A stretch of 64,000 nt of DNA, taken from positions 33,361,001 to 33,425,000 of the forward strand of contig OX419755.1 of assembly GCA_948567375.1 (NCBI GenBank), written 5' to 3'. This document shows, piece after piece, positions 29,934 to 41,132 of the stretch. The stretch comes from Lunularia cruciata (Eukaryota > Streptophyta > Marchantiopsida > Lunulariales > Lunulariaceae). Position numbers and translations under genes: made by a program. The notes below the pieces were generated by a model. That model searched no databases. It was not told the origin of the DNA and worked only from the letters and a program-made list of their open reading frames with translations. Position 1 is the stretch's first letter, and the number at the start of each line of letters is the position of its first letter.

Positions 29934-31467
29934 TTAGGGCCTTCCTCTCCCTAGCATCCCTTCTGGATAGTTACCTCTTGTCACAAAATCCACAATCTCC
30001 TTGTACTCCATTGGAACATCTTGAGTGACTGAGATTGTCATGAGCTCCTCATCCAAGAAGGAATCATCCATTGGCTCATCTCCATCATGATCATAGGCCC
30101 TAGATAACAAATCAGCATTTGCATGTTTCTTTCCTAGCCTATCCTCAATGGTGTAGTCATACTCAGACAAGAATATCATCCACCTTGCTAGTCTCCCTTC
30201 AACATTAGGCTTGTTGAAGATGTACTTCAAAGCCTTGTGACTTGTGATAGTGGTGGCTTTCCCTCCAATCAAGTAGTGTCTAACTTCTTGAGACCAAAGA
30301 GCACTGCCAACCCTTCTCTCTTTGTGACAGAGTAGTTCTTCTCTACTAAAACCATCTGCCTACTAGCATAAGCTATTGGATGATCATGCCCATCTTGGTC
30401 TAATTGATTAAGAGTGCATCTTATAGCTACATTAGAAGCATCAGTGTAGAGGATGAAAGGCTTACTCCAATCAGGTTTAGCAAGAATTGGAGCTACAACA
30501 AGGGATTGCTTGAGCTCCTCAAAAGCTTTGAGAGCCTCCTTGTCTTCCAAAATCACCATGTAATTTACACCCTTCTTCATGTAGATGGTCAATGCATAAG
30601 CCTTGTTGGAAAATGAGAAGATGAACCTCCTATAGTACCCAACCATCCCCAAGAATTGGCGTAACTTTGTCAAGCTTGAAAGGAATGGAAGGTTTGTGAT
30701 TTTCCTCACCTTCTCAAGATCAATTGCTATTCCATCCTTGGAGATGATGTGCCCCAAAAGTAGACCTTCTTCACATCCAAAAATAAACTTCTCTGGGTTG
30801 AGTGATGCATTTGCCTCATCCAAGTGTTGCAAGACTTTGATTAGGTGTTCAAAGTGCTCCTCCTTGCTCCCATAGATGCAAAAGTCAACAATGAAATCTC
30901 TCACAAATTTCCCAATGAAAGGTTCAAATACCTTGTTCATGAACCATTGGAATGTGGTTGGAGCATTGCAAAGCCCAAAAGGATGACCTTGAAAGCGTAA
31001 GTTCCCCAAGATGTGGTAAACGTGGTGAGTTGTTAATGCTCTAGTGCAATCTTGATTTGGTTATATCCACTATAACCATCTTCAAACCTGTACCTCTCAT
31101 GACCTGCAACCTCCGCCAAGATCTCATCAATGAATGGCAATGGGTAGTAATCATTCTTAGTAACAGCATTGAGCTTCTTGTAATCTACACATACCCGAAG
31201 CTTGCCATTCTTTTTTTTCACAATGACAATTGGAGACACTTATTTTGAATTCTCCACCTCAAAGATAAATCATGCCTCCTTGAGCTTATCAATCTCCTCC
31301 TTCACAACCAAAGATATTGGTAGGCTAATGCAATGTTGCTTTTGGCGGATTGGTCTTACATGTGACTCCACCTCTATCTTGTGCTCCTCCAAGGTGACTT
31401 CCTTCAAATCCTTGTAACTAAAAGCAAACACATGGATGAACTTGCGGAAAATCTCCTCAAATCTCAC
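29934..31467 (-). pseudogene. pol: Reverse transcriptase and RNase H, D (broken)
   Basis: RT begins with FAFSYKDLKEV, then SPIVIVKKKNGKLRVCVDYKK and GYSGYNQIKI (31033-31240), a stop/frameshift near 31010-31030, HPFGLCNAPTTFQWFM and FIVDFCIYG, where the second catalytic acid box reads VD instead of DD. LGHIISKDG and MVGYYRRFI follow. RNase H: LYTDASNVAI, KREGLAVLFGL, then a frameshift near 30270, SHKALKYIF and KKHANADLLSR to 29934. It is clearly dead. Confidence 0.85.
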
Positions 31468-31520
31468 CTTCTCCTCCTTGGTAACATTTGGGCTATACTT
31501 GAGGGTAGCTAACCTTCTCT

Positions 31521-33026
31521 CTACCTCTCAAGTGTCAATGGTGATTTATCTGGGTCCTTCAAAACCTCTGGCTTAGGTGCAAAATCCATAGCACACAAAG
31601 CATACACATCTGAATCAGATTCATATTCATCTTCCTCTGTGGAAGTCTCCTCTTCCATGCTTGTGTCCACACTTGAAGCTCCTTCTTCAAAATCTGATTC
31701 CCAATAATCAGAAGATGGTGTATCTGAATGTGAAGTGTTGGTGGTGTTAGTCACAAGAACTGTGACCCTATGGTTTGATGGCCCAATCCTCAAGTACCCT
31801 TTGTGCCATCAATCAGTTGTGCGTGCTGCTCTCAACCATGGCCTCCCAAGAAGTAAGTCATAGCTTGAATCCTTCAAGACTTGGAAAGTCATGAGATTTT
31901 GAACTCCCATAACTAAAACTACCACTTTATCCATCACCCCTACTGGTCAAACTTGTTGCTTGTTTGCCATGCTCACCACAAATGTTGAAGGTCTTGAGGG
32001 TATCATACCCAACTTTTTCATCAACCTTTATAACATGGCATTCACTGTTGATTGTCCATCAACCAATGCATCCTTGATGTTGTGACCATTCACTTTCACA
32101 TCAATCTTGGAGGCATATTCACAAGCTTCCCATGGTGCTGGCTTGGCATCCATTACCCCCATTGATACTAGAGCTTTTTCCTTCTTCTTCTTCTTGCTCC
32201 TTGTAGAACTCAAACCACCTCTAAGCTCCTTTTTCAAGGTAGGGTTCAAAGCAATCAATTGGCCCACTGTGATGTTATCCTTGTGACTACCAACATCCTC
32301 TAACACATTGTAGTTCCATTGTTGCTTTGAAATCAAGAAATCCTCCATCCCCAACTTCTTCCTTGGAGTCTTTGTTGTTGATGGTGTTGAGGTGCGAGTG
32401 CTCCTAGTAGACATAAAAGTATCCTTGCTTGGAGTAAATCCTTGAGAAGAGTGAACATCCTCTGCAAAACGAACTCTCTTCTTCTCTTGTGCCAAAAGCT
32501 CCAATTTAATACTCTTGGAGTTTGAGCACTCTCTCTTCTCATACTTGCTCTCCAACACATCTATGAATGCTATCTCCTTACCTTTGTTTGGATTAGAAGC
32601 CACTTTGGTTTCACTACCACCCTCTTTCCCTCTATTGGCTCCTTCATAACTCCTTCCTCCATGGTAAGTGGAATTTGGGCAATTCCTTTGGATATGGCCT
32701 CTTCCTCTACAACCAAAACAATTTCTATCATTGAAATTGTTGGCTTGTTGACCTCCTCTATATCGATAGTTTCCATAACTCCTAGGCCCTCTCCCTACAT
32801 TCTGATCCACCTCTCTCTTCTCCCATAGTTGCACCACATTGATCTTGAGATCTGCAAGTTGTTCTGTGATGGTTTGAAGTAGATCCTTTGGTGTAGGTGC
32901 AAGAACTGGAGCAACTACTACTTGTGGAGCAACTACTACTTGTGATGCAACCCTTGCCATCAAAATATCATAAGTTCCACCATACTTGTAGCCTTGAGGA
33001 GGATACACAACCTCCTTCACCACCAA
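31521..33026 (-). pseudogene. pol: Gag C-terminus and protease, D
   Basis: 32028-33026 holds a basic, Arg/Gly-rich stretch, one CCHC knuckle (CFGCRGRGHIQRNC, ~32705) and a Ser/Thr-rich linker, and ends in ALVDGQSTVNAML, a protease active site in which the usual DSG reads DGQS. 31521-31793 is an acidic linker before RT. Stops at about 32027 and 31795 separate the parts. Confidence 0.75.
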
Positions 33027-33099
33027 ATCACTCTAATTTCCTTCCAAACTCTCCTCCATACAAATTGCGATTTTGATAGCCTCAACCTTGGAAATAGGT

Positions 33100-33600
33100 T
33101 TCTCATATCTCACCTTGCTTCTAATTTGTGGTCATAGCCATCCCACAAAATTCTTGGTGAGCATGGCTCCTATGCCAATCATAGTAGTCTCCACATCATC
33201 CCCACCCTTCCTCAACACTATACAAAATCTGGACACTAACTTTTCCACTCTTTCCACATAGACCCTCACTTTCTCTCCATCTCTTTGCTTGAGAAAGGTA
33301 ACCTCACTCATCAATCTCTCATAACTCTCATCAGGAAGAAAGTTCTCAATGAGTGCTGAAGTCAAAGTCTCCCAAGACTCTTCTTGCCCATCTCTCCTCT
33401 CTCTCTTTTGGTATTCTGACTCATACCATGTAAGTGTTGCATCCTCAAAGAAATCTGGTAATAATGAGGCCCACTCATTCTTCCTCCTCTCATTTTTTCC
33501 TATGCAAGCTCTCTTGAAGTCTCTCACAAGGCCTCCACATCTTCTCCATCCTTGCCAAAGAAAACCGGAAGTTTCCCATCTTAACCTCTCATTATCTTTC
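33100..33600 (-). pseudogene. gag: Gag core, D
   Basis: 131 open residues at 33132-33527 with LLPDFFEDATLTWYESEYQ, LIENFLPDESYERLM and FLKQRDGEKVRVYVERVEKL, the classic retrotransposon gag core. Stops on both sides separate it from the zinc-knuckle part and its own N-terminus. Confidence 0.8.
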
Positions 33601-33812
33601 TTTTATCTCAATTTTTTTTCTCTTTTCTTTTCTATCACTCTATAACTAATAGAGTATGTACATGACTACTACCATTTGAGAGTAATCGACCCTAGGGAAC
33701 ACAAAAGGTTCATGTGGCTCCAAGATTTATATAGCAACATCAAATCCTAGAGTGCATATTAATCAAACCCTCATGGATAGTTTATCCATAAGTTGAAAGA
33801 TTATCTCCATCA

Positions 33813-34467
33813 CTAATCTTGAGAACTAGCTAATGAAGGTGGTAGTATTTCTGTAGTTGTACTAAGACTCTCTCCAAGATCCTTGACCAAAGTCTCCAAA
33901 AGTGATTTTACTCTACTACACTCATGTCCTTTTGGAAGTCCTTCAACTCCACAAACCTCACACAACTCCTTGGTCTTAGATCTTCTCCCTCCCAATCTTG
34001 GTAAAGAAGGTCCAACATGCAAACCCAAGTCAAGTAAGCCTCTCCTTTCCATCAATCTCTTGCTCTCAAAGGTCAATGGATATGAACTTGCCTTATGTCC
34101 CTTCTCTCCACATAGAAAGCACTTAGACTCACTCTTTCCTCCAAGTGGTGTAGGTTTTTGGATCCTCTCAACACTCTCTTCAAATTCTATTGTAAACTCT
34201 CTTTTCCTCAAATCCACCCCTACAATCACCTCAAACCCTTGGGGAACCTTGCATAATCTCAATTTCCACTCTTGATGACCCTCCATGTTCACAAGATGAA
34301 TCTAAACATTCAAACATGGTTTTTGTTGCTCTCAAACTCCTCATGCATGAGATCTCCACTCTGCAGAATTGACCCTTCCTCACAATGTCACTCAAATCTC
34401 CCAACTTGTATGTGATAGGCCTCTGAAATTCTTCACACTTGATCAAAACTCTAGTGTATCCCTCCAT
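33813..34467 (-). CDS. Extra ORF with a degenerate zinc knuckle, D (between 5' LTR and gag)
   Basis: Two overlapping frames, 34231-34467 and 33813-34292, probably one gene split by a frameshift near 34250. The first has GYTRVLIKCEEFQRPITYKLGD; the second has a CFLCGEKGHKASSYP motif (a CCHC knuckle with Tyr for the last Cys), a second Cys-rich spot (CEVCGVEGLPKGHEC) and an acidic C-terminus. I do not recognise the family. It sits before gag on the same strand, the place where some plant Ty3 elements (for example Ogre/TatV) carry an additional ORF; I infer only positional analogy. Confidence 0.6.
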
Positions 34468-34469
34468 GC

Positions 34470-35139
34470 AAAATTGCAGATCTTTTCATCAAGCCATTTG
34501 GCCTAGACACCTTTCTATTCAGCACACATATTTCAGATTTGGTCTGAAAACCATCCCCCTCACTTCAAAAACTCATAACTCCCTGTGCAAGAACGATCTC
34601 TCTCTGATTTTTATGGCAGCAGTTAGGATAAAATTCATTGAATTTGCTCAAAAAATTTCAGAACAATTCACTAAAAATTGAAGAAATGGCAGACTTTGTA
34701 CAATTTTCCAAAGAGCATGCAGTTGCGAGAGCACTTTACCCTATCAACTTCCAAAATTTCTAGCCCAGTGCGCATAGTAGCCCTCACAATAATTTTAAGT
34801 GTGCTAATTGAAAGATAACCTAAGCTATCATGTGTAGAAATTTCAAGTCCAGATCTCAAACTTGAGATTTTTCCCAAAATCACGTTAATCCCCAAAATCT
34901 ACAATCCACCTCACAAAATCTCTCCAATTCCTCTCATGTGTACAAGATGTACAAAATCACCTCAAAGACATCATAATGAACTACAGGGTATACAAATGGA
35001 TCTTGGTTCTCTAAGTTCAGCCTTCTCCTCTCCTAATGTTCTCTCCAAGTGAGCTCTCATAGCCTCCTTCTGCCTATGTAGAATTGAACACGGAACATTA
35101 TCTTGCCTTCTAGAGAAGTCCCGACAATAGAACCAAAAA
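34470..35139 (-). other. D leader and primer site region
   Basis: No ORF of note. Directly next to the 5' LTR, on the minus strand, is TTTTTGGTTCTATTGTCGGG (35120-35139), the position of the primer binding site. I cannot assign the tRNA. Confidence 0.5.
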
Positions 35140-35831
35140 TGTGAGCTGGCCTGTCTCTCATTCAAGATGAACCTCTCATGGTTTCTATGGTAGCGCACCA
35201 TGGACTAAGAAGGCAAGCAACCCCAACTCCATCATACTCCTCCAAGGCTAACACTCCAAGACTCAAGACATTGCTCACTAGAGAACTCAATGAGAGAGAG
35301 ATAGTTGCAAATGAAAGGATGATGAGTACCTCCTCAACCCTTGTTTATATACTTGTGAAATAGTTATGCACCAAAGTTACTAATTATTCGAGTAACTCAA
35401 GTTACTAGGCTAAAAGTCAAGTAAAGTCAAAAAGTAGAAAGGAATATCCATTCACATGGGCATATTCCCCTAAGCATGTGGTCTTATCTTGACCCAACCA
35501 CTAAGTCAAGGATTCCTTCACATAGGTTATCCTTGGACTAAAGAAGAATCCAAAACAAAAAGGCTTGCGGGCCCAAGAGTTCTCAACTCTTTCCTCAAAG
35601 CCAAACACCTAGGAATAATTCCAAGTCAACAAACTAAAATCCAAAATAGTGGTGCTCATCTTTTCTACTTTCTCTAAAGTAAGGTCCCCTCTATCTTAGC
35701 TATGACTAAATTTAGCTTATCATGACTAATGTAGAATCATCCTTTATGTCTATATAAATAATATCTCTCAAGTACTTGTAATACTAAGCTCAATATCACA
35801 ATACCACACACATGCATAAATGGGTGTTACA
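35140..35831 (-). repeat. D 5' LTR
   Basis: 692 bp, same length as the 3' LTR at 18067-18758, with a low percentage of scattered differences. The right flank is the methyltransferase region of A3. Confidence 0.9.
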
Positions 35832-36350
35832 GTTTGTCCACCAAAGACAAAGACAATGAGCCCGTGATCCCACTCTTGTTGCATCTAACAATATAGTAGG
35901 TTCCATCCAAGAATGGACCTAATGTGTACTCACCACCACTTTGGGCAAAAATCACCCATCAAAGGAGCATTCTCCAAAAGGTAAGCTAGAGAAATGGACT
36001 GATGAACCTAGAGATGTTGTAGTATCCATAACATCTCCCAAAACACACTAGAATAAGGATTGTAATGAGCCAAACCTTGGCCAACACGTGTATATCCCTG
36101 ACATGGCTATCCAAAAATTACCAAATGAAAAGGCTCATGTCGCTCTAGATCATGCGCTCCCAATAAGGAAATGTGTGTTGGTAGGGTCTTTTAGTAACTT
36201 TTGATTGCTAACATAGGTAATAACTCAGGATACTCATAGGCCAAGTGTGCCACGTGATGTAGAGAGACTTGCCTAGCTGTCTCATCTCTCTTCACATACA
36301 AGTACCTCTATACTTGTATACTTGCCTATAATATTGTATCTAGTCCGGTG
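35832..36350 (-). pseudogene. DNMT3-like methyltransferase fragment, A3
   Basis: Aligns with 23995-24548 of A2. Codons for the PCQG box and the LLENxPLM box are still readable, but the frame is broken repeatedly. Its importance is comparative: it shows the methyltransferase is part of the family and not a one-off insertion in A2. Confidence 0.75.
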
Positions 36351-36610
36351 CTAATCCCACTAAACAACTCCAATAGACATATCCCCTCTACTAGATATTG
36401 CCAAGCAATGAGTGTGGTATCCAAAGGTGTCAAAGTAATTGACTCTGGAGGCTCATCCTCACACTCATCTCATGATGGTACAAAGGCTCCACTAGCAGGT
36501 AGTCTATCATGCATCCCATTACCACCTACTACACCTGCACTAGGACATCTAGGAGCCATGGATGTTGTCTACAATGCCTCAGAAAGCATGAAAGATTGGG
36601 GAAGTCTGAC

Positions 36611-38354
36611 CTATCTCCCAACCTTTACTCTCCTTGGGTCCAACTCCACTAATGCTCCTTTAGGCTTTGGAGCACGCACTGCACTCCTAGTCACTATTGC
36701 AGATACATCCACCTGAGCTGCTCCGCACATGAAGTCCAAAGCATCTCTATCACCAGCATATGAGGTGCAAGCCGCAACACCTGAATTTGATCTTCTATGA
36801 GCAATGGCCATACTAGCCAATCTCTGCTCCAACTGCTCAATCCGAGTAGCCATAGCTATATCGGAAGTAAGGGCAGGTATTGCACCTCTACTAGATGTAG
36901 ATCCTCTACCACCACCTCTACCACCTTGTCCTCCATGAACTAGAGCTCCTCTACTACCTGCCATAGCAGCCCTACCATTCTGTAACTCCAAGTGTAGGTC
37001 AAAGCATCGGTCACTAGTGTGACCAAAACTATGGCAATGCTCACACCGCCTCTGTGATAGTTGTGATGCACCAAAGATCAGGTCCGCTGCCCTAAGTACA
37101 CTCTCTCTTATGGTGAGGTCCACCACAAGTCCAACAAGCAACACTACTACTCACTGGCTGCCGTTGACCCAAAAATGAAGGTAAGGGTCTAACTATAGTA
37201 GGCTCTCCACTCGCTCCATAGGATCAGGGCTGTCCACCCTGTCCTCAAAAACCAACCGGGCATGGTGCACTCTATTGCACTCTAGAAGAAGTCATAGTTG
37301 TGGATGAGGTCTCTTTACCAAATCCAGATGTCACCACCCTCTCTTCCACCATGCTGAGCTCAATACGCTCTGCCAAACCAAAGATCACTGCCAAAGTAGG
37401 CAAAGTAGCTTGTAAAAACATAGCATCATGAACTCTACTTTGCAACTCCATGTCCAGTATCCCATACAAAAACTAGACTGCTTGGGCCTCAGTAACTCCC
37501 TACGTGAAACTAATCAGCCACCTCATGCGAGTGTATACCTCACGTAGACTCTCTCCAACCTTCCACTGAAACTCCCGCAAGCTCCTCAACTTGTCAGTCT
37601 GTACTCCTTGGTGGTTCTCCCTCAAACATTAGAAGAACTCCACCATGGGGTTAAACCCCAGTACCACACCACCTCTTGCAGTGGTACCTCCACTCGTGGT
37701 AGCACTATCTCCAACTAGTGCACCTCCACTAGCTCCACCAACACTACTTGAGCTAGAACTCATGGGTACAACCAATTTGCTCTTGGCAATCGAGCCTGAA
37801 GTGATAGAGAGATAGTTTGGAGACCAATATTATCTCCATAACTCAATCTCCTCCAAATGAGCTCTCTTGAACTCATGGTAGTCGTCCATCGATGGACCCT
37901 CTAAATGCTAAAACAACCCCTTCCATACCATGAAGGGTGTAAACAAGGTCAGGTTTCACATCAGCTCTAGATCACACCAACTATCAAACTCCTGGATGAA
38001 GTCATCCAACTCAATGGTACCCTCTATACCAGAGTAACACCTAGGGCCTTTGGAGGCCCCATAAATCTTGTCCATGTCCCACAACAACGGTGCGGACATG
38101 CCAAGTGCACTCTCAACTGGATTAGCTCTTGTGTCAAACTTCAACTCAGATTCAATCTCCTCTCTCACTGGGACCTGAGATACATGTTGATACCAAGCAC
38201 CACTCCAAGTAAACCCATTGCATATTGCAAGGTTAACTCCTTTGGAATCCCCAAAGAACTCCATCGTGACAAAGTAACCACAAATTGGAACCACAAAATG
38301 TAACCACAACCGCAAGTACCCCACCAAGTGCCAATACCAACCAAGCACCACCAA
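36611..38354 (-). pseudogene. gag: Gag and zinc knuckles, A3
   Basis: 37956-38354 gives the N-terminus with an ATG in the FVTMEFFGDS context, a better start than A2 has. 37272-37469 and 36611-37144 carry the end of the gag core and one CCHC knuckle (CEHCHSFGHTSDRC). Several stops and frameshifts separate these pieces. Confidence 0.8.
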
Positions 38355-38432
38355 GTCCCAAAACTAAAGGAACACTACCCACTAATATAACTCTAACTGA
38401 GATAGCTACACTAGGAGCAAGGATGACTTGTA

Positions 38433-38437
38433 ACCTG
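38433..38437 (+). repeat. Target site duplication of E5, left
   Basis: ACCTG, repeated at 49974-49978. Joining the flanks restores the family A leader. Confidence 0.9.
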
Positions 38438-41116
38438 TGTGACAACCCGGCAAATATCACTTTTGCGGTAATCGGGTAAGTAAAGTTTGTTCCCGCAGAG
38501 ATACGAGTCAGAAATGTCCAAATACAAAGAAAAGTAACAATTTCAGTTCTTCTTGAGTTCTTCTTTAGTCTCTCAGGTAGAAACCACACCCAGAAGAGAG
38601 TAACAAGCACTGACTTGCAGTCTTGTCACAAATTAACACTCCATAATCACAACTTCATCAAATCTTTCCAAGCAATCTTGATTGTGATGATTCAGGCTCT
38701 CCCGAAAATGGCACTTCACTGCGTCCTTCTCTTTCTCCTTCTGTGCAACCTTTTCTTCCTGATTACGAAGTAAGTCTTGTAATCTCTCTTCTTCTCCATA
38801 TCTCGCAGCCAACTCTCGCTGCCAGAGTTGCTTCTTCTCCTCCATACTCTCCATCACTCGATCGAGCTCTTGATCCTTCAATGCTACTCTCGCCATAGCA
38901 TAGATGAGCTCTACTCTTGAATCAGCAAACTGCTGCTTCAAGATTTCAACTTCAGCTACTTGTCGCTCCCTTACGACATCACTCTTCCTCGCAAGATCCT
39001 CTCGATAGCTCAATTCTCTCCTCAGGTCTTCGATTACCTGACTTCTCTCCACTGCCTCCAATTGCAGTACTTCTCTCTCCTTCTCACCTCGGGTCATACT
39101 CTTCTTCAACTCCGAGTTTTCTTCTTCTAATCTTGCCAACACCTGCAATACAGTCTTTACCTCCGGACATGTGGACTGCATCTCCTTCTTCTTATGTTCT
39201 AACTTTACTAACAACGGACACACCACTTCCCGCAGGTACTCCACTCCATCACTCGGGATCACTTCTTCTCGTGCGGCTACTTCTCTTTGTACTTCGTGTT
39301 CATCCGATACTTGCCTTCTTCTATGCAGTCTTCGTATCGGAATTGATGCTTCACTGCCCGAGCTTCCTTCTACTTCTTTTGTCACTCTACTCGGTCCCGC
39401 TTCCCCCTTCGCCTTACGTCTCGAGCGAATTCCTCGCTGTACTGCGATCTTCTTCTCCTTGAGCACCGGTACTTCGTCTTCCAGCGCTGCATTGTCTTTG
39501 GCTTTACCTCGGCTTGAATTTCTTCTTCGTATTCTTCAGGCGTTGGTGCCGAGGTCATTTCTCCACCAACTTCACTATCACTGCTTGTATCTCCACTCTG
39601 CAGTGTCAGCTCAGGTTCCTCCTCACATTCCTCCTCACATTCCGAGTCCTCCGTCTTTAGCTCGGCTTCGCCTTCTGAGTCTTCATCTTCTGACTCAATC
39701 ACCACCATTCCTCGCCTCGGGTTATTTCTCTGCACCTTCCGATGTTTCTTGTTTTCTTCGGCGTCTGCTTGCCGAGTTCTCTTCTTTGTCGGGGTACTTT
39801 CAACGACCTCCACGCTCTTCCCTGTCTTTGAGTAGTAATCGTCTGCGCTCCGGATTTGAAGAATGTATTGCTGCTCCTCCGCATCGACTTCCTTTCGCAC
39901 ATCCGGATGGAAGTGCGACACCATCCGATTCCACTCCGCCGAGTTCAGCAAATTGAGCCCGAGATAGAAATGCGCTGCAAACGGCACAATATAATGTGGA
40001 GGGGACTTATCCTGCAGATTCCACACCATCTGCCTCATTCTCCCGTGAAAACACCTCGCCCAATTAATTGGTTCACCTGCAAACAATTTGTGAAAGAACA
40101 CTGCTTGGTGTTTCATCACATAGGTAGTTCTCTCCGGCTTCAGGATTGCCATCAAAGCACTCACAATTCCTCTCTTGATAGGGTCTTTGTAACTTTCTAC
40201 CTTGTACCCATTCTTTGTTCTCTTCGACAAGAAGGCATCTCTCACCTCTTGAGTTTCTTGGGCTATCTCCCCTTTCCCCAAGAACGTGGCCCCCTGCTCC
40301 GAGCCTGCCTCCTTCCCGAGTACGAGTCTCCAATCCGACTCTGTCCAGCGAGCCGGATTTCCTCTCTTCCCTTCTTCCTCGGGACCATCGAGACATTTAC
40401 TCTCGATGATTTCTGTCATGAATCCTGGAAAGCTTATGTTCCAATTCCATGCCAGAAAGGTGATCCGAAGTCGGCTCAAGACTTCGATCCTCGCTGCTTC
40501 ATCTAATCTCCGAATTGCATGATTTCTCACTGCAAATTCGGAGTTCTTCTTCCCTCCTCCCATCTCTTCTGCTTTCTTTCGGTCTCTCGATTTCTCTCTC
40601 TCGACTTCCCCCTTACGCACTAACACAAGTCCAACTCTATTTCCCTTTCCCCGATCACCTGCAAGACGACTCCTCAACGGCGAAGGAAAATTGCTTGACA
40701 TTTTGTCGTTGAAGTCTCAATTTTTATAGAGTTGCACTTCTTCGTCGTCCGTCACTTTGAGTTTCTACCGAGAAATCACACCTCCTGCATGCACCCGTTA
40801 CTGTCGCCTCACCTTCACGCGTATGAGCCGCCAATTTTGAAACCGCCCCTTCTTGAGTTTCTCGCCCCGACGAAAGGTTGTTAGACTGTCTTTGCCTCGG
40901 GTTGAGCTCCCCTTCCCGATCCAAAGACAATTTACTTCGTATCGTTTGCTGACACGGCATTTCAGAGTACTTCGCCTTATGACCCAAGGCCACTTTACTT
41001 TGGGTTTCACCCCGAAGACAGTTTTCATCATCTTCTTCGGCCAACCAGGCGCAATCCGACTTCTCTATACACTTCTTTGGCTTTATTTTGAAAAAAATAA
41101 AAATGTGGGCACCACA
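38438..41116 (-). repeat. E5 3' LTR
   Basis: 2679 bp; on the minus strand it starts TGTGGTGCCCACA and ends GGGTTGTCACA. It carries the LTR ORF (40701 down to 38633). Compared with E1 it lacks the ~1.07-kb segment that holds the ORF end and the TATTTAAG box. Confidence 0.92.
38633..40701 (-). pseudogene. LTR-encoded coiled-coil protein, E5 3' LTR copy
   Basis: ATG at 40701 (MSSNFPSPLRSRLAGDRGKG), about 685 codons if the single break is ignored. Residues ~55-230: ITFLAWNWNISFPG, ESDWRLVLGKEAG, QAVFFHKLFAGEPINWARCF and FYLGLNLLNSAEWNRMVSHFH. Residues ~260-340 are acidic; from ~380 there is a long coiled coil. One T is missing near 39495-39500 (three Ts where the 5' LTR has four), which shifts the frame. 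The C-terminus (CHFRESLNHHNQ) is encoded by sequence that is noncoding in E1, a consequence of the LTR deletion. The function is unknown; I infer a structural or RNA/DNA-associated protein from the coiled coil only. Confidence 0.8.
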
Positions 41117-41132
41117 TACCTCCTCCCTCAAA
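41117..41132 (-). other. Polypurine tract of E5
   Basis: Minus strand TTTGAGGGAGGAGGTA directly before the 3' LTR start. Confidence 0.85.

Larger units (their letters stand above)
18067..35831 (-). mobile_element. Family D Ty3/gypsy retrotransposon (interrupted by A2)
   Basis: Minus-strand element with two 692-bp LTRs (18067-18758 and 35140-35831). Without the A2 insertion it would be about 7.8 kb. Coding order from the right: an extra zinc-knuckle ORF, gag, protease, RT, RNase H, integrase. Every domain has stops. The outer flanks do not match (CCATC on the left inside E3, GTTTG on the right inside A3), so it is not a simple single insertion. Confidence 0.88.
35832..38437 (-). mobile_element. 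Family A copy A3, gag to methyltransferase part (antisense)
   Basis: Reverse complement of A2 from ~24548 back into the leader. It ends abruptly at the D LTR inside methyltransferase motif VIII. It retains motif I (~36340), the PCQ box (~36105) and the ENV region (~35980) in decayed form. A deletion near 36480-36530 removes what is 22870-23885 in A2, including the protease. The left flank of the E5 insertion (TSD ACCTG at 38433-38437) ends this half; the rest is 49979-51133. Confidence 0.88.

Noticed and set aside
38917-39956. Long plus-strand ORFs inside the E5 LTRs (also 47784-48812)
   Set aside because: They are mirror readings of the coiled-coil gene on the minus strand; Ser/Leu-rich composition is what Glu/Lys coiled-coil codons give when read backwards.
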